Source: Bacteroides sp. OM05-12
GTDB taxonomy: Bacteria > Bacteroidota > Bacteroidia > Bacteroidales > Bacteroidaceae
Length of the DNA: 64,000 bases
Reading direction: 5' to 3'
Assembly: GCF_003438995.1 (NCBI RefSeq)
Contig: NZ_QSUN01000003.1
Coordinates: forward strand, 101,497 to 165,496
The notes below the pieces were generated by a model, which saw only the letters and a list, made by a program, of their open reading frames with translations, was not told the origin of the DNA and did not search any database. How positions within the stretch are numbered: position 1 is the first letter of the stretch; each line of letters opens with the position of its first letter. A program made the translations under genes and the position numbers. Shown here piece after piece: positions 16,417-26,594 of this stretch.

Positions 16417-18813
16417 CTATCGGCGATGATATTTCCTTCTTCTACTCCAGATAAACAAACCTCCTCCGGCAAACAGGATACACAAAGGAAGAAGTACATT
16501 GACTAACTGCCATTTATACAATCCGGTAGTCACTTCCTGTTTATTCAACAGGCGAAGCCGTGAATTCCGGGCACGCAAGTTCAGCCAGCTTTCATTCCCT
16601 GCCAAATAATTCACCGCATTGACTATGAAATCGGCATTACCCAGTTGTTCCCCTGTCACCGGTTCATATCCCAATGGTAGAGGCATACTCTGATTACCTT
16701 GCCCTTTCCAGTCATTCTTAATCAAAGACGAGCTTGCACAAACGATGATTCGTGCCGGTTCACTTACTTCTTTCACTTTCTCCGCATACCACGAAACCGG
16801 ACGATTACGAAAAACAGACGTAAATTGCCCCTCTATCAACCCCGCAACAGGCAACAGCGATTCATTGAAATAAGAGGGTTCAGCCGGCATTTCCACATAT
16901 CGCAAACTTACCATCTCAGGAACCGGAAGCAGATGGGCATTCGGGGAAGTTGTCAACAGAGTTGTTTTTTTCTGTCCTTCTCCCTCTCCCACCCATGTTA
17001 TCGTGCTAACCAATTCCGATTTCAAAGGTGAAATGTTCCGGGTAATTGAACTGTCGTATACGGGTTCCAATAGCGGAGCGAAATACCACGGCACAGTAGA
17101 ATAAGCCTCCTTTGCACCAACCTGCGAAGAAGCCAAACGAATCGGAGTACAGTTCATATCCTGTACGGTTACCGGATTAATCCGCACGCCATACGTAAAC
17201 AGCATATCATCCAAATTCAATTCATTCTTCAATGTCGGTGATTCTCCTGTCTCCGCAAACTCCTCTTCCGAGATTTTCACACCATCCAACAGGAAGAAAA
17301 GACTTCCTCCATGCATCAGATATTGATCCAACACAAATTTCTCTTCTTCCGTAAAAGCTGTTTGGGGAGAAGCTATAATCAGAGCTTTATACGGATAGAG
17401 TTCTGCCGGATCCGCACTTAATGTGCCACGATCCACATGATAGTATCTGCTCAATAAATTTGTCGCTTCATACACATAAGGTTCAGACCATTCGCCATGC
17501 CCCTCTATAAAGGCGATTCTGGAAGGTTCCCTCATGGTCAGTAACCGAACGGCATCTGTCAGCCCATATTCCAAATCAGCGACAGAAGCATTAAGCACCT
17601 CTTGCGAAGAAAGATTAATATTCTTTTTCAATAGTTCAACAGGAACAGTATCTCCGTCATAAACCAGCTCTAACCACGGAAATACGATTTTCGACGAAAC
17701 CTTTCCTTCCCTATCCCGCTCATTCACCGAGATACCTTTTATGCCCCGTTCATCCATTTTAAGATAATTCTTTTGTCTTGTCGCCTCATCCGGAGCAATA
17801 GCAGGATTTACTTCCCTCAAAACAATGCCATGAGTTGCATATTGTGACAGCTCTTCCAACACATCCAACGTAGCCGTACGAAGGCGATCGAAAGCCGGAT
17901 TCAAGTCCCCATTCAAATAAAGCAAAACTTCCAACGGTTTGTCTAACCCCTTCACTAAATCACGGCTTTGCAGGGATAAAGTGTACCTTTTCCCTTCTGT
18001 CAAATCAATACGGATATAAACAAATGCGGAAAAAACATTGAAGAGAACTAATCCTGATAAAACGACGACCGTATTCCTCCATAGCTTCTTATCTTTACGC
18101 AAAGTATTGACTGCTATCGTCAATCCTATAAAGAAGGTACAAAGTGTCAGAAAATAGATAATATCCCGCGAATCGACTACTCCACGAATCAGAGAGCGAT
18201 AATGCTCATTCATCCCCATGGCAGACAACATATTATGCATTGCCCCATCTGAATATAATGAAGCCAACAGATCAAAACCGAAAAAGCCTGCAAAAGAAAG
18301 AAAAGCGGCTACCAAAAATGCAACCAATTGATTGCTTGTTAAAGAGGAAGCAAACACTCCAATCGAAACAAATGTCGCGATAAGCCCTATCAAAGCAATA
18401 TATCCGCCTGCAAGTTCTCCCATGTCCATCCCTGAACTACTCATCATCTGCACGCTGAATACATATACCCACGTGAGCAACAGTGCCATCAACATTAATA
18501 AGAAAGCGGATAGGAACTTAGATAATACAATCGTAGATAAGCGAATAGGCCGGAACAAAAGCAATTCCATCGTGCCCAACCGTTTTTCTTCGGCAAAAGA
18601 ACGCATCGTTACCGCCGGGACGAACAGTAAAAGTAATATAGGGGCTAATGAAAAAAATGGTCTCAGACTGGCATACCCACTATCCGGAATATTATAATCT
18701 CCTCCAAATACCCACAACATTAACGATACGGCCAACAGCCATACCGCAACAATAACATACCCCATTGCAGAACTGAAAAAGAGAGCTATTTCTTTTCTTA
18801 ATAAATATTTCAT
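16417..18813 (-). CDS. GldF-GldG fusion: ABC-2 permease plus auxiliary domain
   Basis: 798-residue inner-membrane protein. Residues 1-~245 are an ABC-2-type permease (MKYLLRKEIALFFSS, then FFSLAPILLLLFVPAVTMRS, FAEEKRLGTMELLLFRPI), matching GldF. From ~265 on the sequence matches GldG, the periplasmic ABC-auxiliary component (RIDLTEGKRYTLSLQSRDLV, LSRYYHVDRGTLSADP), closing with a C-terminal membrane segment before a basic tail. In gliding Bacteroidetes GldF and GldG are separate and work with the ATPase GldA. No gldA lies in this window and gut Bacteroides do not glide, so the cargo or mechanical role is unknown. Confidence 0.82.
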   Translation of the reverse strand: MKYLLRKEIALFFSSAMGYVIVAVWLLAVSLMLWVFGGDYNIPDSGYASLRPFFSLAPILLLLFVPAVTMRSFAEEKRLGTMELLLFRPIRLSTIVLSKFLSAFLLMLMALLLTWVYVFSVQMMSSSGMDMGELAGGYIALIGLIATFVSIGVFASSLTSNQLVAFLVAAFLSFAGFFGFDLLASLYSDGAMHNMLSAMGMNEHYRSLIRGVVDSRDIIYFLTLCTFFIGLTIAVNTLRKDKKLWRNTVVVLSGLVLFNVFSAFVYIRIDLTEGKRYTLSLQSRDLVKGLDKPLEVLLYLNGDLNPAFDRLRTATLDVLEELSQYATHGIVLREVNPAIAPDEATRQKNYLKMDERGIKGISVNERDREGKVSSKIVFPWLELVYDGDTVPVELLKKNINLSSQEVLNASVADLEYGLTDAVRLLTMREPSRIAFIEGHGEWSEPYVYEATNLLSRYYHVDRGTLSADPAELYPYKALIIASPQTAFTEEEKFVLDQYLMHGGSLFFLLDGVKISEEEFAETGESPTLKNELNLDDMLFTYGVRINPVTVQDMNCTPIRLASSQVGAKEAYSTVPWYFAPLLEPVYDSSITRNISPLKSELVSTITWVGEGEGQKKTTLLTTSPNAHLLPVPEMVSLRYVEMPAEPSYFNESLLPVAGLIEGQFTSVFRNRPVSWYAEKVKEVSEPARIIVCASSSLIKNDWKGQGNQSMPLPLGYEPVTGEQLGNADFIVNAVNYLAGNESWLNLRARNSRLRLLNKQEVTTGLYKWQLVNVLLPLCILFAGGGLFIWSRRRKYHRR

Positions 18814-18861
18814 TTGCCAACAAATAATAAATATTGCCGTTATCCGTTTTTATAAACGAAG

Positions 18862-18869
18862 CAAAGATA
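18862..18869 (-). promoter_or_regulatory. -7 box of gldFG-like gene
   Basis: TATCTTTG on the minus strand, ~50 bp before the start codon; no clear TTTG at -33. Confidence 0.45.
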
Positions 18870-18894
18870 CGTATATTGCTTAAACATCTGTATC

Positions 18895-20514
18895 ATGAAT
18901 AAGAAAATGATTATGCGGACAGTGCTATCCGCCGTTATTATACTTCTTCTTATCATAACCGGTGCCTATTTCTATTCTCTACTGAGCAAAAAAGAAAAGG
19001 AATCGGACACTAACCTATATACTCTCATTCCCAAAGATTGCATTGCCATTCTGGAAACGGATAATGCAGGGCATTTTTTCCATAACATAAATAATGTAAA
19101 CTATGAACGTAATATTAATTCGTTGAAGATTTCCGAGTTGCTTTACGGACTCAAAAATAACTTTGAAACTCTATCCGACAATAAGATACATGGATTCAGC
19201 AAACAAATGAGCCAGATCATTGTCAGCTTCCATCAACCTAATACCAGCAAAGACCAAATTCTATATTGCAAATTAGGTTCGGGAGACAAAGATTTCATAA
19301 AAGGATATATTGACCGAAATACATCTATACTATTCCCTCCCAAGACATTCGAATACAGAAATGAGAAGATTCATATATATCCGCTAAATGCTACTGAATT
19401 TCTCGCTTGTTACTATCATCAGGAGTTTCTCGTAGTCAGTTATCAGGAAAAACTCATAGAAAAAGTCATTGATACCTATCTGGATAAAGAATCCATATTA
19501 TGCGATTCCGTATTCGCTTCAATCGTCAATCGTAACAAGACTCGCATGGAAGCCACTATTTTTATCAAAGGGGAACAAATTGAACTTGGGAACAACGAAG
19601 ATAAATATCCTAAAACAACAAGTATTTCACATTGGGGAGAATTTGATATAAAATTGAACCCGGATGCAATCTATCTCTCTGGCACCAGCTTTGATACGGA
19701 TAGTTGTAATTCTTTTGATAATGCTCTGAAAACTGTAGAGCCCGTACCCAATATATCAGGTAAAGAACTTCCCGAGTCTACTTATTTCCTCTGCCAATTG
19801 GCAACATCAAATATGGAAAAGATATTCAAACAAATCACTCAAAAGGAATATCCTCCGTTAAGGTGCTACACTCCGCAAGAAAAAGCAGACTCCTGCATGC
19901 TACATTATTTTAAAGAGTATGCTGAAAATACCATGAGTATAATTATGTTTACCACATCACAAGATGAAAATACACAAAGAATCATCGCCAACATACCTGT
20001 AAAAGACAGAGAAAGCGCAGAGAGTTACCTAAAAAGTCTAATTCCGACTTTTACGGGTCGAAAGATAGAAAGCTCTTTTTTCCATTTTAATGGGAAAGCA
20101 TATCAATCAATGACTTTACCTCGACTGACTTTTACCGGACATTTTGTAAGAGGCATTATCAAGAACAGACAAGCAGAAGATTATGTCTGCTGTTTCTATA
20201 ACGACCGCTTACTTATCGCCCCCAACGATACTTGTATACAAGATTATATTCATCTGGTAGACAATGGAAAGGTAAAGGAAGGTGATGTAATTTTTGAGGA
20301 ATGTATGGCAGGACTTGCACCGGAATCAGCTTGCTTATTGATGACGGACATGAGTAAAACAATAACAGAGCCACAACTCTATGGACACCTGATGCCTAAC
20401 TTCTTCTTTAAGAATAAAGATTTCTTCCGGAATTTTCTCATGACAACTCAATTCACCACAGCAAACGGTACTGTGTTTCCAAGTATCACTTTAACTTATA
20501 AAGGAGAATTATAA
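18895..20514 (+). CDS. Membrane-anchored protein of unknown function (DUF3352-like)
   Basis: 539 residues with one N-terminal membrane segment (~8-28) after a short basic start, and a long extracytoplasmic part. The pattern YTLIPKDCIAILETDNAGHFF just after the anchor, and the repeated layout of beta-rich halves with ILYCKLGSG and VCCFYNDRLLIAPND, resemble DUF3352-type proteins, a weak match from memory. It is the only plus-strand gene between 16 and 44 kb. It is divergent from the gldFG-like gene and its stop lies one base from the stop of the MBL hydrolase. I can assign no enzymatic motif. Confidence 0.7.
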   Translation: MNKKMIMRTVLSAVIILLLIITGAYFYSLLSKKEKESDTNLYTLIPKDCIAILETDNAGHFFHNINNVNYERNINSLKISELLYGLKNNFETLSDNKIHGFSKQMSQIIVSFHQPNTSKDQILYCKLGSGDKDFIKGYIDRNTSILFPPKTFEYRNEKIHIYPLNATEFLACYYHQEFLVVSYQEKLIEKVIDTYLDKESILCDSVFASIVNRNKTRMEATIFIKGEQIELGNNEDKYPKTTSISHWGEFDIKLNPDAIYLSGTSFDTDSCNSFDNALKTVEPVPNISGKELPESTYFLCQLATSNMEKIFKQITQKEYPPLRCYTPQEKADSCMLHYFKEYAENTMSIIMFTTSQDENTQRIIANIPVKDRESAESYLKSLIPTFTGRKIESSFFHFNGKAYQSMTLPRLTFTGHFVRGIIKNRQAEDYVCCFYNDRLLIAPNDTCIQDYIHLVDNGKVKEGDVIFEECMAGLAPESACLLMTDMSKTITEPQLYGHLMPNFFFKNKDFFRNFLMTTQFTTANGTVFPSITLTYKGEL

Positions 20515-20515
20515 C

Positions 20516-21274
20516 CTATACTTCTATCGTCAAACCATCATACGCCAAATGTATATGGGAAGGAAGCGACTGTTCCACTTCACGATGCAACCCTATGTGA
20601 TGGCTCATATGGATAAAATAAGTCTGTTTTGCCTGTATCCTTGCTACATTCTTCAATGCCTCATCCAACGATTGATGGGTAGGGTGCGGCTTTATGCGCA
20701 GAGCATTCATTACTAAACAGTCTAATCCGTGTAATTTTTCATATTCTTCTTCCGGCATCGTAAGCATATCGGTAATATATGCCATCTTCCCGATTCTATA
20801 GCCCAGAATAGGCAAACGTCCGTGCATCACTTGTATCGGAACAATTTCTATACCGGCTATACAAAAAGACTGGGAAGCATCTACCACATTTAAAGAGATG
20901 GCAGGTACACCGGGATATTTATGTTCCACAAGACAATACGGCATACGCGCCTTTAAATGAGTGGCAGTATATTCGTCGGCATAAAGAGGAATATCGGCAA
21001 ACCGACTAAAAGGACGAAGATCATCCAAACCTCCCACATGGTCATAATGTTCATGAGAAATCAAAACTCCATCCAACGGTGCGAAATCCAGATGAAGCAC
21101 TTGTTGCCTAAAATCAGGACCACAATCCAATAAAATTCGTTTACCTTCTGTTTCCACCAATACAGAAGTACGCAAACGGCTATCTTTTGGATCTTTTGAA
21201 GTACAAACTTCACAAGTACAACCAATCTCCGGCACACCGGTAGAAGTTCCGCTTCCTAATATCGTTATCTTCAT
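20516..21274 (-). CDS. PhnP-like metallo-beta-lactamase-fold hydrolase
   Basis: Cytoplasmic metal-dependent hydrolase of 252 residues. It opens with ITILGSGTSTGVPEIGC and a CTCEVC pair near the N-terminus, as in PhnP-type phosphodiesterases, followed by the MBL signature SHEHYDHVGGLDDL, the distal IQVMHGRLPILGYRIG and the late TYFIHMSHHIG. PhnP acts on cyclic phosphodiesters such as 5-phosphoribosyl 1,2-cyclic phosphate. There are no phn genes nearby, so the substrate may be another cyclic phosphate. It lies 3 bp after murB and is probably co-transcribed with it. Confidence 0.85.
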   Translation of the reverse strand: MKITILGSGTSTGVPEIGCTCEVCTSKDPKDSRLRTSVLVETEGKRILLDCGPDFRQQVLHLDFAPLDGVLISHEHYDHVGGLDDLRPFSRFADIPLYADEYTATHLKARMPYCLVEHKYPGVPAISLNVVDASQSFCIAGIEIVPIQVMHGRLPILGYRIGKMAYITDMLTMPEEEYEKLHGLDCLVMNALRIKPHPTHQSLDEALKNVARIQAKQTYFIHMSHHIGLHREVEQSLPSHIHLAYDGLTIEV

Positions 21275-21277
21275 AAT

Positions 21278-22297
21278 CTACTCTCCGATAAAATTAACTT
21301 CAGGATAGATGTCCACCCCGAACTTCTCTTTTACAGACAACTGTACAGCCTTTGACAATGCTATAATCTCACGTCCTGTAGCTCCTCCCTTATTTACCAA
21401 GACCAGTGCCTGCTTATCATGCACTCCGGCATTTCCCAGTAATCTGCCTTTCCAGCCACAACGGTCAATCATCCATGCCGCAGGAACTTTCACCCGATCT
21501 TCATCCACATCATAATGAGGTATATCAGGATATGTTTGCTTTAATAGTTCAAACTGTGCACGGGGTAAGATAGGATTCATAAAAAAACTCCCGGCATTTC
21601 CTTCAATCTTCGGATCCGGTAGTTTAACTTCACGAATAGCAATAATCGCTTGCCGGATAGTCTTTAAATTCACCTCATCAAACTTCTCCAACTCTGTTTT
21701 TATATTTCCATACTCCAAATTAAACCGAGTATGTTTATCTAATTTATACGTTACATAAGTAACAATATACTGCCCCTTAAGTTCTTTCTTAAATATACTC
21801 TGACGATAAGAGAAGCTACAATCTTCATTTGCAAAGGTTCTCTCTTTTCCACTTTCCACTGCAACCGTTTCCACTCGTTCTATGATATCTTTCACCTCCA
21901 CCCCATAAGCTCCGATATTCTGAACTGCACTTGCGCCAACTTCACCGGGAATAAGCGAAAGATTCTCTGCCCCATACCACTCGTTATCTACACAATAAGC
22001 TACAAAATCATCCCATACCTCGCCTGCGCCTACACGAACCATTACATACTCTTCTGTTTCCGAAATAATCTCCATTCCTTTAATTCCCGAATGAAAAATA
22101 GTACCTTTATAATCTGAAACAAAAAGCAAATTGCTACCTCCTCCTATATGTAAAAAAGGTTGAGGCAAAAGTTCTTTTGAAGATAAAAGAGATTGTAAAT
22201 CTTCAACTGAAGAATACTCTATAAAAAGTTCAGCCTCCACATCAATACCAAAAGTATTATGTGAAAGCATCGAATAATGGTTATATCTTGTTATCAT
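21278..22297 (-). CDS. murB: UDP-N-acetylmuramate dehydrogenase
   Basis: FAD enzyme reducing UDP-GlcNAc-enolpyruvate to UDP-MurNAc with NADPH, in cytoplasmic peptidoglycan precursor synthesis. 339 residues, the length of the E. coli-type (type I) enzyme. Marks: HNTFGID at the start, GGGSNLLF for FAD binding, [16 protein letters not shown], the catalytic-Ser segment [22 protein letters not shown] and the final [10 protein letters not shown]. The start ATG at 22297 gives the usual short lead before HNTFGI. Confidence 0.97.
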   Translation of the reverse strand: MITRYNHYSMLSHNTFGIDVEAELFIEYSSVEDLQSLLSSKELLPQPFLHIGGGSNLLFVSDYKGTIFHSGIKGMEIISETEEYVMVRVGAGEVWDDFVAYCVDNEWYGAENLSLIPGEVGASAVQNIGAYGVEVKDIIERVETVAVESGKERTFANEDCSFSYRQSIFKKELKGQYIVTYVTYKLDKHTRFNLEYGNIKTELEKFDEVNLKTIRQAIIAIREVKLPDPKIEGNAGSFFMNPILPRAQFELLKQTYPDIPHYDVDEDRVKVPAAWMIDRCGWKGRLLGNAGVHDKQALVLVNKGGATGREIIALSKAVQLSVKEKFGVDIYPEVNFIGE

Positions 22298-22360
22298 TGC
22301 ACGTAGAATTTACTGCAAAGAAAGTGAATTAAATCGAAAGTAGAAAACCTTAAAAGTTTT

Positions 22361-23218
22361 TTAGTTGCTCAAGTCCTCGAACTTATAGAACTCCCATTCC
22401 CCATCACCGCGACGGCGAAAATAAAGCGAATTAAAGAAGCCGTTATTAATACCTTTAATATTAAGAATCTTCGTTTTAGACTTCGAACTATTATTTTGTC
22501 CATAATTAATATTTGTCAATCTGTCTTTAGGTAATACCGACATAAAAGCAAGCCACTGCTCCCTTTCAATCGTTGTCTCCAAAATAGAAAAATCATCATC
22601 CGGATCGTTCGTTACAAATGTCAATGGAGTATGAACCCGCCCTGCCTGAAAAAGACTGTCATTAGCAAATTTATAGAAGAATTCAATAAAGCTTTCATTC
22701 TCTTTAGCCTTTATCTCATGCAAATCGATAGCTTCCAATATCCAAGCACCCTTTTTCCGCTCAAAATAGTACCGTTTAATTGTACTTTTAGCCATATTAA
22801 TCCATTCGAACTGAACGGAATTCAATGAGGTATCCTGTTGCAGCTCCATATCCTCTTCTTTATCAAATAACAAAGTATAATATGCCTGACTAACAAACAA
22901 TGAATCATGCCTCCAATCCTTTTCTTCAACTTTAAGAGGCTTATTCATATTATAAAAAGGCAAAGGGAAAAGTATTCGTTTACGTTGCATATTATCGTCA
23001 ACGGCAAAACTATAAACAAAATCATCAAAAATTTCATCGGCTTTTACCGGAAGCGGTTCTTCTTCCTCTTCCTGAACAAGCGAATCATTATTGTGATGTC
23101 CCATTGATACTGAATCCACTAGACTCGTCAACGGCTCAAAAGGATCGATTTTTGATTTCCTACTATTACAAGAAGAGAGTAAAACCAAACCAATAACCCC
23201 TATAATTATCCTTTTCAT
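22361..23218 (-). CDS. Putative lipoprotein (DUF4348-like)
   Basis: 285 residues with a clear lipoprotein signal (MKRIIIGVIGLVLLSSC), so envelope-anchored. After an acidic, low-complexity linker (EEEEEPLP) comes a compact domain with DEIFDDFVYSFAVDDNMQ and KRILFPLPFYN. This arrangement resembles Bacteroidales DUF4348 proteins, a family assignment from memory. No catalytic motif seen. It lies 63 bp before murB and could share its transcript. A TATCTTTG -7 box sits at 23275-23282 on the minus strand. Confidence 0.7.
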   Translation of the reverse strand: MKRIIIGVIGLVLLSSCNSRKSKIDPFEPLTSLVDSVSMGHHNNDSLVQEEEEEPLPVKADEIFDDFVYSFAVDDNMQRKRILFPLPFYNMNKPLKVEEKDWRHDSLFVSQAYYTLLFDKEEDMELQQDTSLNSVQFEWINMAKSTIKRYYFERKKGAWILEAIDLHEIKAKENESFIEFFYKFANDSLFQAGRVHTPLTFVTNDPDDDFSILETTIEREQWLAFMSVLPKDRLTNINYGQNNSSKSKTKILNIKGINNGFFNSLYFRRRGDGEWEFYKFEDLSN

Positions 23219-23274
23219 TTTTGCTGCAACTAATGTAAATACTTACTAAGCAACACATCTAATTTAAAATCGCG

Positions 23275-23282
23275 CAAAGATA
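23275..23282 (-). promoter_or_regulatory. -7 box of lipoprotein/murB unit
   Basis: TATCTTTG on the minus strand, ~57 bp before the lipoprotein start; no convincing TTTG at -33. Confidence 0.4.
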
Positions 23283-23401
23283 CACGTTTATTTCATATTA
23301 TGATTATAGAAAACAGATTATTTATAACGATAAGTCATTAATAACAAGAGGACGGATTTATTGAAATCCATCCTCCCGATCAACCCTAATTATGTCGCTG
23401 A

Positions 23402-26365
23402 TTAATATACAACAAGCACTTTAGAAATTTGCTTTTCCCCACTATTCACAGAGACAATATAATTTCCCGCAGGAAGACTTATGTATTCATCACCGATAAC
23501 ATTTTTTGTACAGATTCGTATTCCTGATACCGTATATATACTAATATCCACAGATAGAAGCGCACTTACATATATACTTCCCTTCTCTCCTGATATTGTA
23601 ACTACCGTTTCTTGTTTATCATCAATTCCGGAAGTAACCGTAAATCTGGCAACTACTTCCGTAGCTCTAGTCACCGTAAACTGACCGTCTACCGCAGTTA
23701 CACCATTTGCTTTTACACTTTCCAAACTATATCCTTCAGCCGGTACAGCCTCAACCATTATAACTGAATTCTTTTGAACTTTATTACCGGACGCTACTTC
23801 ATTATTGTTACCATCCAATAGTTTAATACTTCCGTTTTCTGTTTCTCTAACCGTAATATAGGCTTCATTACAACCGCTTCCATCACCTTCATAATTGATT
23901 GTCCATCCTTTTCCTTTAGCAATTAAAGATTCGGCATGATCCGCATCATTCATATTTCCGTCAGAACCTTTCACCCAAAGAGTATACCCTTTTATTGGTT
24001 CTTCCAGAGTAGGATATTCCGGTAAACTGTAATAAAGATCATTCAAGGCACATGCAGTCATACCATTTCCTCCACAATTCAAATAACAAAGATCCGGCTG
24101 ATTACTTAAATCAAGCACTGCAAGTTTATTATTTTCACATAATAATTTAGTAATCAATGTATTCTTACTTACATCAAGATTCGTCAAATCATTATTGGAA
24201 ACCGCCAAATCCCATAGCTTTGTATTGTGTGTTAAATCTATATTTGAGAACTTGTTACCACTTGCATAAAGCTTTTCCAGCCCATTCATGGATGTTACAT
24301 CAATATTTTCCAATAAATTATTCTGTACATCAAGGATAGTCAATCCCAGATTATTTGATAAATTCAACTCCGCTAATTTATTATTCTTAGCATTCAATTC
24401 CTCTAATTGAGTATTCTTAGTTAGATCCAACTTGCTTATTTCATTACCATAACAGATCAAATTAATCAATAATGGATTATCAGATACATTTAATTCCGAT
24501 AATTCACAATAAGAACAATCTAAATAAAACAGGTTAGGACAATTGCTAACAGTCAACGATTGAATCGGATTCATATATGTACTCAACCAAACCAAATCAT
24601 TATTATGAGAAATATCTATACCAGTCAATTGATTATCCCAAACTCCCATGCCGGGATAACTTTCAAAATTGGCAGCAATAACAGCTCCGGTTATAGTGAC
24701 GGTAGTCCCCACTGAATTTCCATCAATTCTCTTCCAATTCTCACCGATAGTATAGGTCTGCAAAGTACCATCTCCCCAATCAACAGTAACAACAGTTCCT
24801 TCTTCTTCCGCTCCCAATGCAAATGACATATCTGTATTGTTAGGAACATTAACAGTGATATAAGGTACTTTTGTGGATTTAAAGTTCACTTCAATTGTAG
24901 AAGCCTCTTTCGGGCAGAACAATGTATCTGAAATCTCAATTCCATTAACAACAACACTTTTATATGCATAGTCTGCATCCGGAGTTGCTATAACTTTTAC
25001 CGGAGTACCTACCATCGCTTTCGTTGTGACCTCTTTATAATTTTGTCCATACTGGGTAGGTTGCTCCAACCTGTAAGTGCCATTCTCTGCCGGATTTAGT
25101 GTAATAACGATTGAATCACATTTAGCAGAACCGTCACAGGTTATATCAGTAATCCATTTATAATCACTGGATGTTACTTCCGAATCATCCGCACCTTCTG
25201 CATTACACCCTTCAATCAATAAGTTAGCAGAATATACTTCTCTGTCCAATGCCCATAATGTACTAAACATATAATTTACAGAGCATGCCGTCATATTAGG
25301 ATTATTCCTGCAATCTACTTTCGTTAAACGTGAGTTGTCGGTAAAATCCAAGAAATCAAACATATTTTCCGAACAGACAATTGTTTTTAAAAAGATATTC
25401 TTAGAAACATCTATAGTTTTTAATTTATTGCCACTACATGACAAACTCGTTAAATTAGGCAACATTGAAACATTCAACTCCGATAAATTATTATTGCTAC
25501 ATGAAAGGTTGCTAATAACCGGATTATTTGCCAAATTCAAATCATTTAATTCGTTATCACTGCAGAAAAGATTAAGAAGTTCCGGACAATGAGCGACATT
25601 CAATTTACTAAATCTATTATTAGAACAATTCAATGATGACAATTTACCGCATTGAGTAGCATCTATTTCTTCTATGTAATTCTCACTGATATCCAATGAA
25701 GATAACTTCGGATAATGATTAGCTATTTCAAGATCCATCAATGAGTTATTAGCTAAATTCAGTGAAGATAAATTAGGTAATTCAATAGGATAGAAATGAC
25801 TGATATCACAATTAGACATATCAATGGATTGTAGAAAAGCACTACCATCTGCGAACAGTACTGTGCTAAGATTCTCATTCGTATTTGCTGAAAAGAATTG
25901 CAACTTTTCAAATGCTCTCATATCCATCAGTGTCAATTTATTCTCGCCAACATTAACAACTTCAAGATTAAGAGCTCCATTAAAATCATAACTGTCCGAC
26001 GTTAGTTCATTTTTATTAGCCAGTAATTTCTTAAGTAACGGCTGGTTAATAAGGAATAAAGAAGTCACTCCTCCATCTGTACAGTCTAATTCTGTTAATT
26101 GGGTAAAAATTCGAATCGTATCACCCACTATTTTTCCCGATACTTTACTATAATAGCCGGAAGCTTTAGGATCAATAAAATATTCTTCTTTGCTTCCATC
26201 ACCCCAATCTACAATAATAGCATCTTCCTTTGAAGTCGATTTTGGCCACATATCAAAAGTATCACCATACAATTTTGACGTAGTAATCTTAATTTCACTT
26301 ACCCCCTGAGCATACCCGCTGATGCAAACAAGGATTGAGAATAAAAACAAGTAGACTTTTCTCAT
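23402..26365 (-). CDS. Secreted leucine-rich-repeat protein with duplicated modules and T9SS-like tail
   Basis: 987 residues. A signal peptide (MRKVYLFLFSILVCISGYAQ) is followed by two copies of one module. Each has a VDWGDGS/T strand pair (~50 and ~525), then a ladder of ~21-residue leucine-rich repeats (for example LTSLSCSGNKLKTIDVSKN), a cysteine-containing cap (MTACSVNYM, MTACALNDL) and an InlB B-repeat-like beta domain (AENGTYRL, TENGSIKL). The last ~70 residues are a T9SS type A-like tail (ISIYTVSGIRI, LPAGNYIVSV, KVLVVY). Likely a surface adhesin or binding protein. It is directly downstream of the TPR/HTH lipoprotein gene (229-bp gap), with its own TATCTTTG -7 box at 26477-26484. Confidence 0.85.
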   Translation of the reverse strand: MRKVYLFLFSILVCISGYAQGVSEIKITTSKLYGDTFDMWPKSTSKEDAIIVDWGDGSKEEYFIDPKASGYYSKVSGKIVGDTIRIFTQLTELDCTDGGVTSLFLINQPLLKKLLANKNELTSDSYDFNGALNLEVVNVGENKLTLMDMRAFEKLQFFSANTNENLSTVLFADGSAFLQSIDMSNCDISHFYPIELPNLSSLNLANNSLMDLEIANHYPKLSSLDISENYIEEIDATQCGKLSSLNCSNNRFSKLNVAHCPELLNLFCSDNELNDLNLANNPVISNLSCSNNNLSELNVSMLPNLTSLSCSGNKLKTIDVSKNIFLKTIVCSENMFDFLDFTDNSRLTKVDCRNNPNMTACSVNYMFSTLWALDREVYSANLLIEGCNAEGADDSEVTSSDYKWITDITCDGSAKCDSIVITLNPAENGTYRLEQPTQYGQNYKEVTTKAMVGTPVKVIATPDADYAYKSVVVNGIEISDTLFCPKEASTIEVNFKSTKVPYITVNVPNNTDMSFALGAEEEGTVVTVDWGDGTLQTYTIGENWKRIDGNSVGTTVTITGAVIAANFESYPGMGVWDNQLTGIDISHNNDLVWLSTYMNPIQSLTVSNCPNLFYLDCSYCELSELNVSDNPLLINLICYGNEISKLDLTKNTQLEELNAKNNKLAELNLSNNLGLTILDVQNNLLENIDVTSMNGLEKLYASGNKFSNIDLTHNTKLWDLAVSNNDLTNLDVSKNTLITKLLCENNKLAVLDLSNQPDLCYLNCGGNGMTACALNDLYYSLPEYPTLEEPIKGYTLWVKGSDGNMNDADHAESLIAKGKGWTINYEGDGSGCNEAYITVRETENGSIKLLDGNNNEVASGNKVQKNSVIMVEAVPAEGYSLESVKANGVTAVDGQFTVTRATEVVARFTVTSGIDDKQETVVTISGEKGSIYVSALLSVDISIYTVSGIRICTKNVIGDEYISLPAGNYIVSVNSGEKQISKVLVVY

Positions 26366-26476
26366 AACATCTTTTTTTAATGAATATATAATTGAGTTAT
26401 AGTAGATTCATACAAATTGCATATATTTTCAATCAGATTGCAACTAAAAAGCAAGTATTTTATATTTTCTATAATA

Positions 26477-26484
26477 CAAAGATA
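26477..26484 (-). promoter_or_regulatory. -7 box of LRR gene
   Basis: TATCTTTG on the minus strand with no TTTG at -33, leaving a ~105-nt leader; may need an activator. Confidence 0.45.
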
Positions 26485-26594
26485 AGACATTCGCTTATTC
26501 CGGTGAAGAAGAAAGCGTTTCTATTTCAAAGAAAATAGAAGCTAATAATCAGCAAGTTACAAAATGAAACGTTGCATTTTACTCCAATTCGGTT

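Noticed and set aside
24100..25800. Many short near-identical DNA repeats, CRISPR-like at first sight
   Set aside because: They follow the ~63-bp period of leucine-rich repeats in one open frame, without conserved repeat and unique spacer structure.
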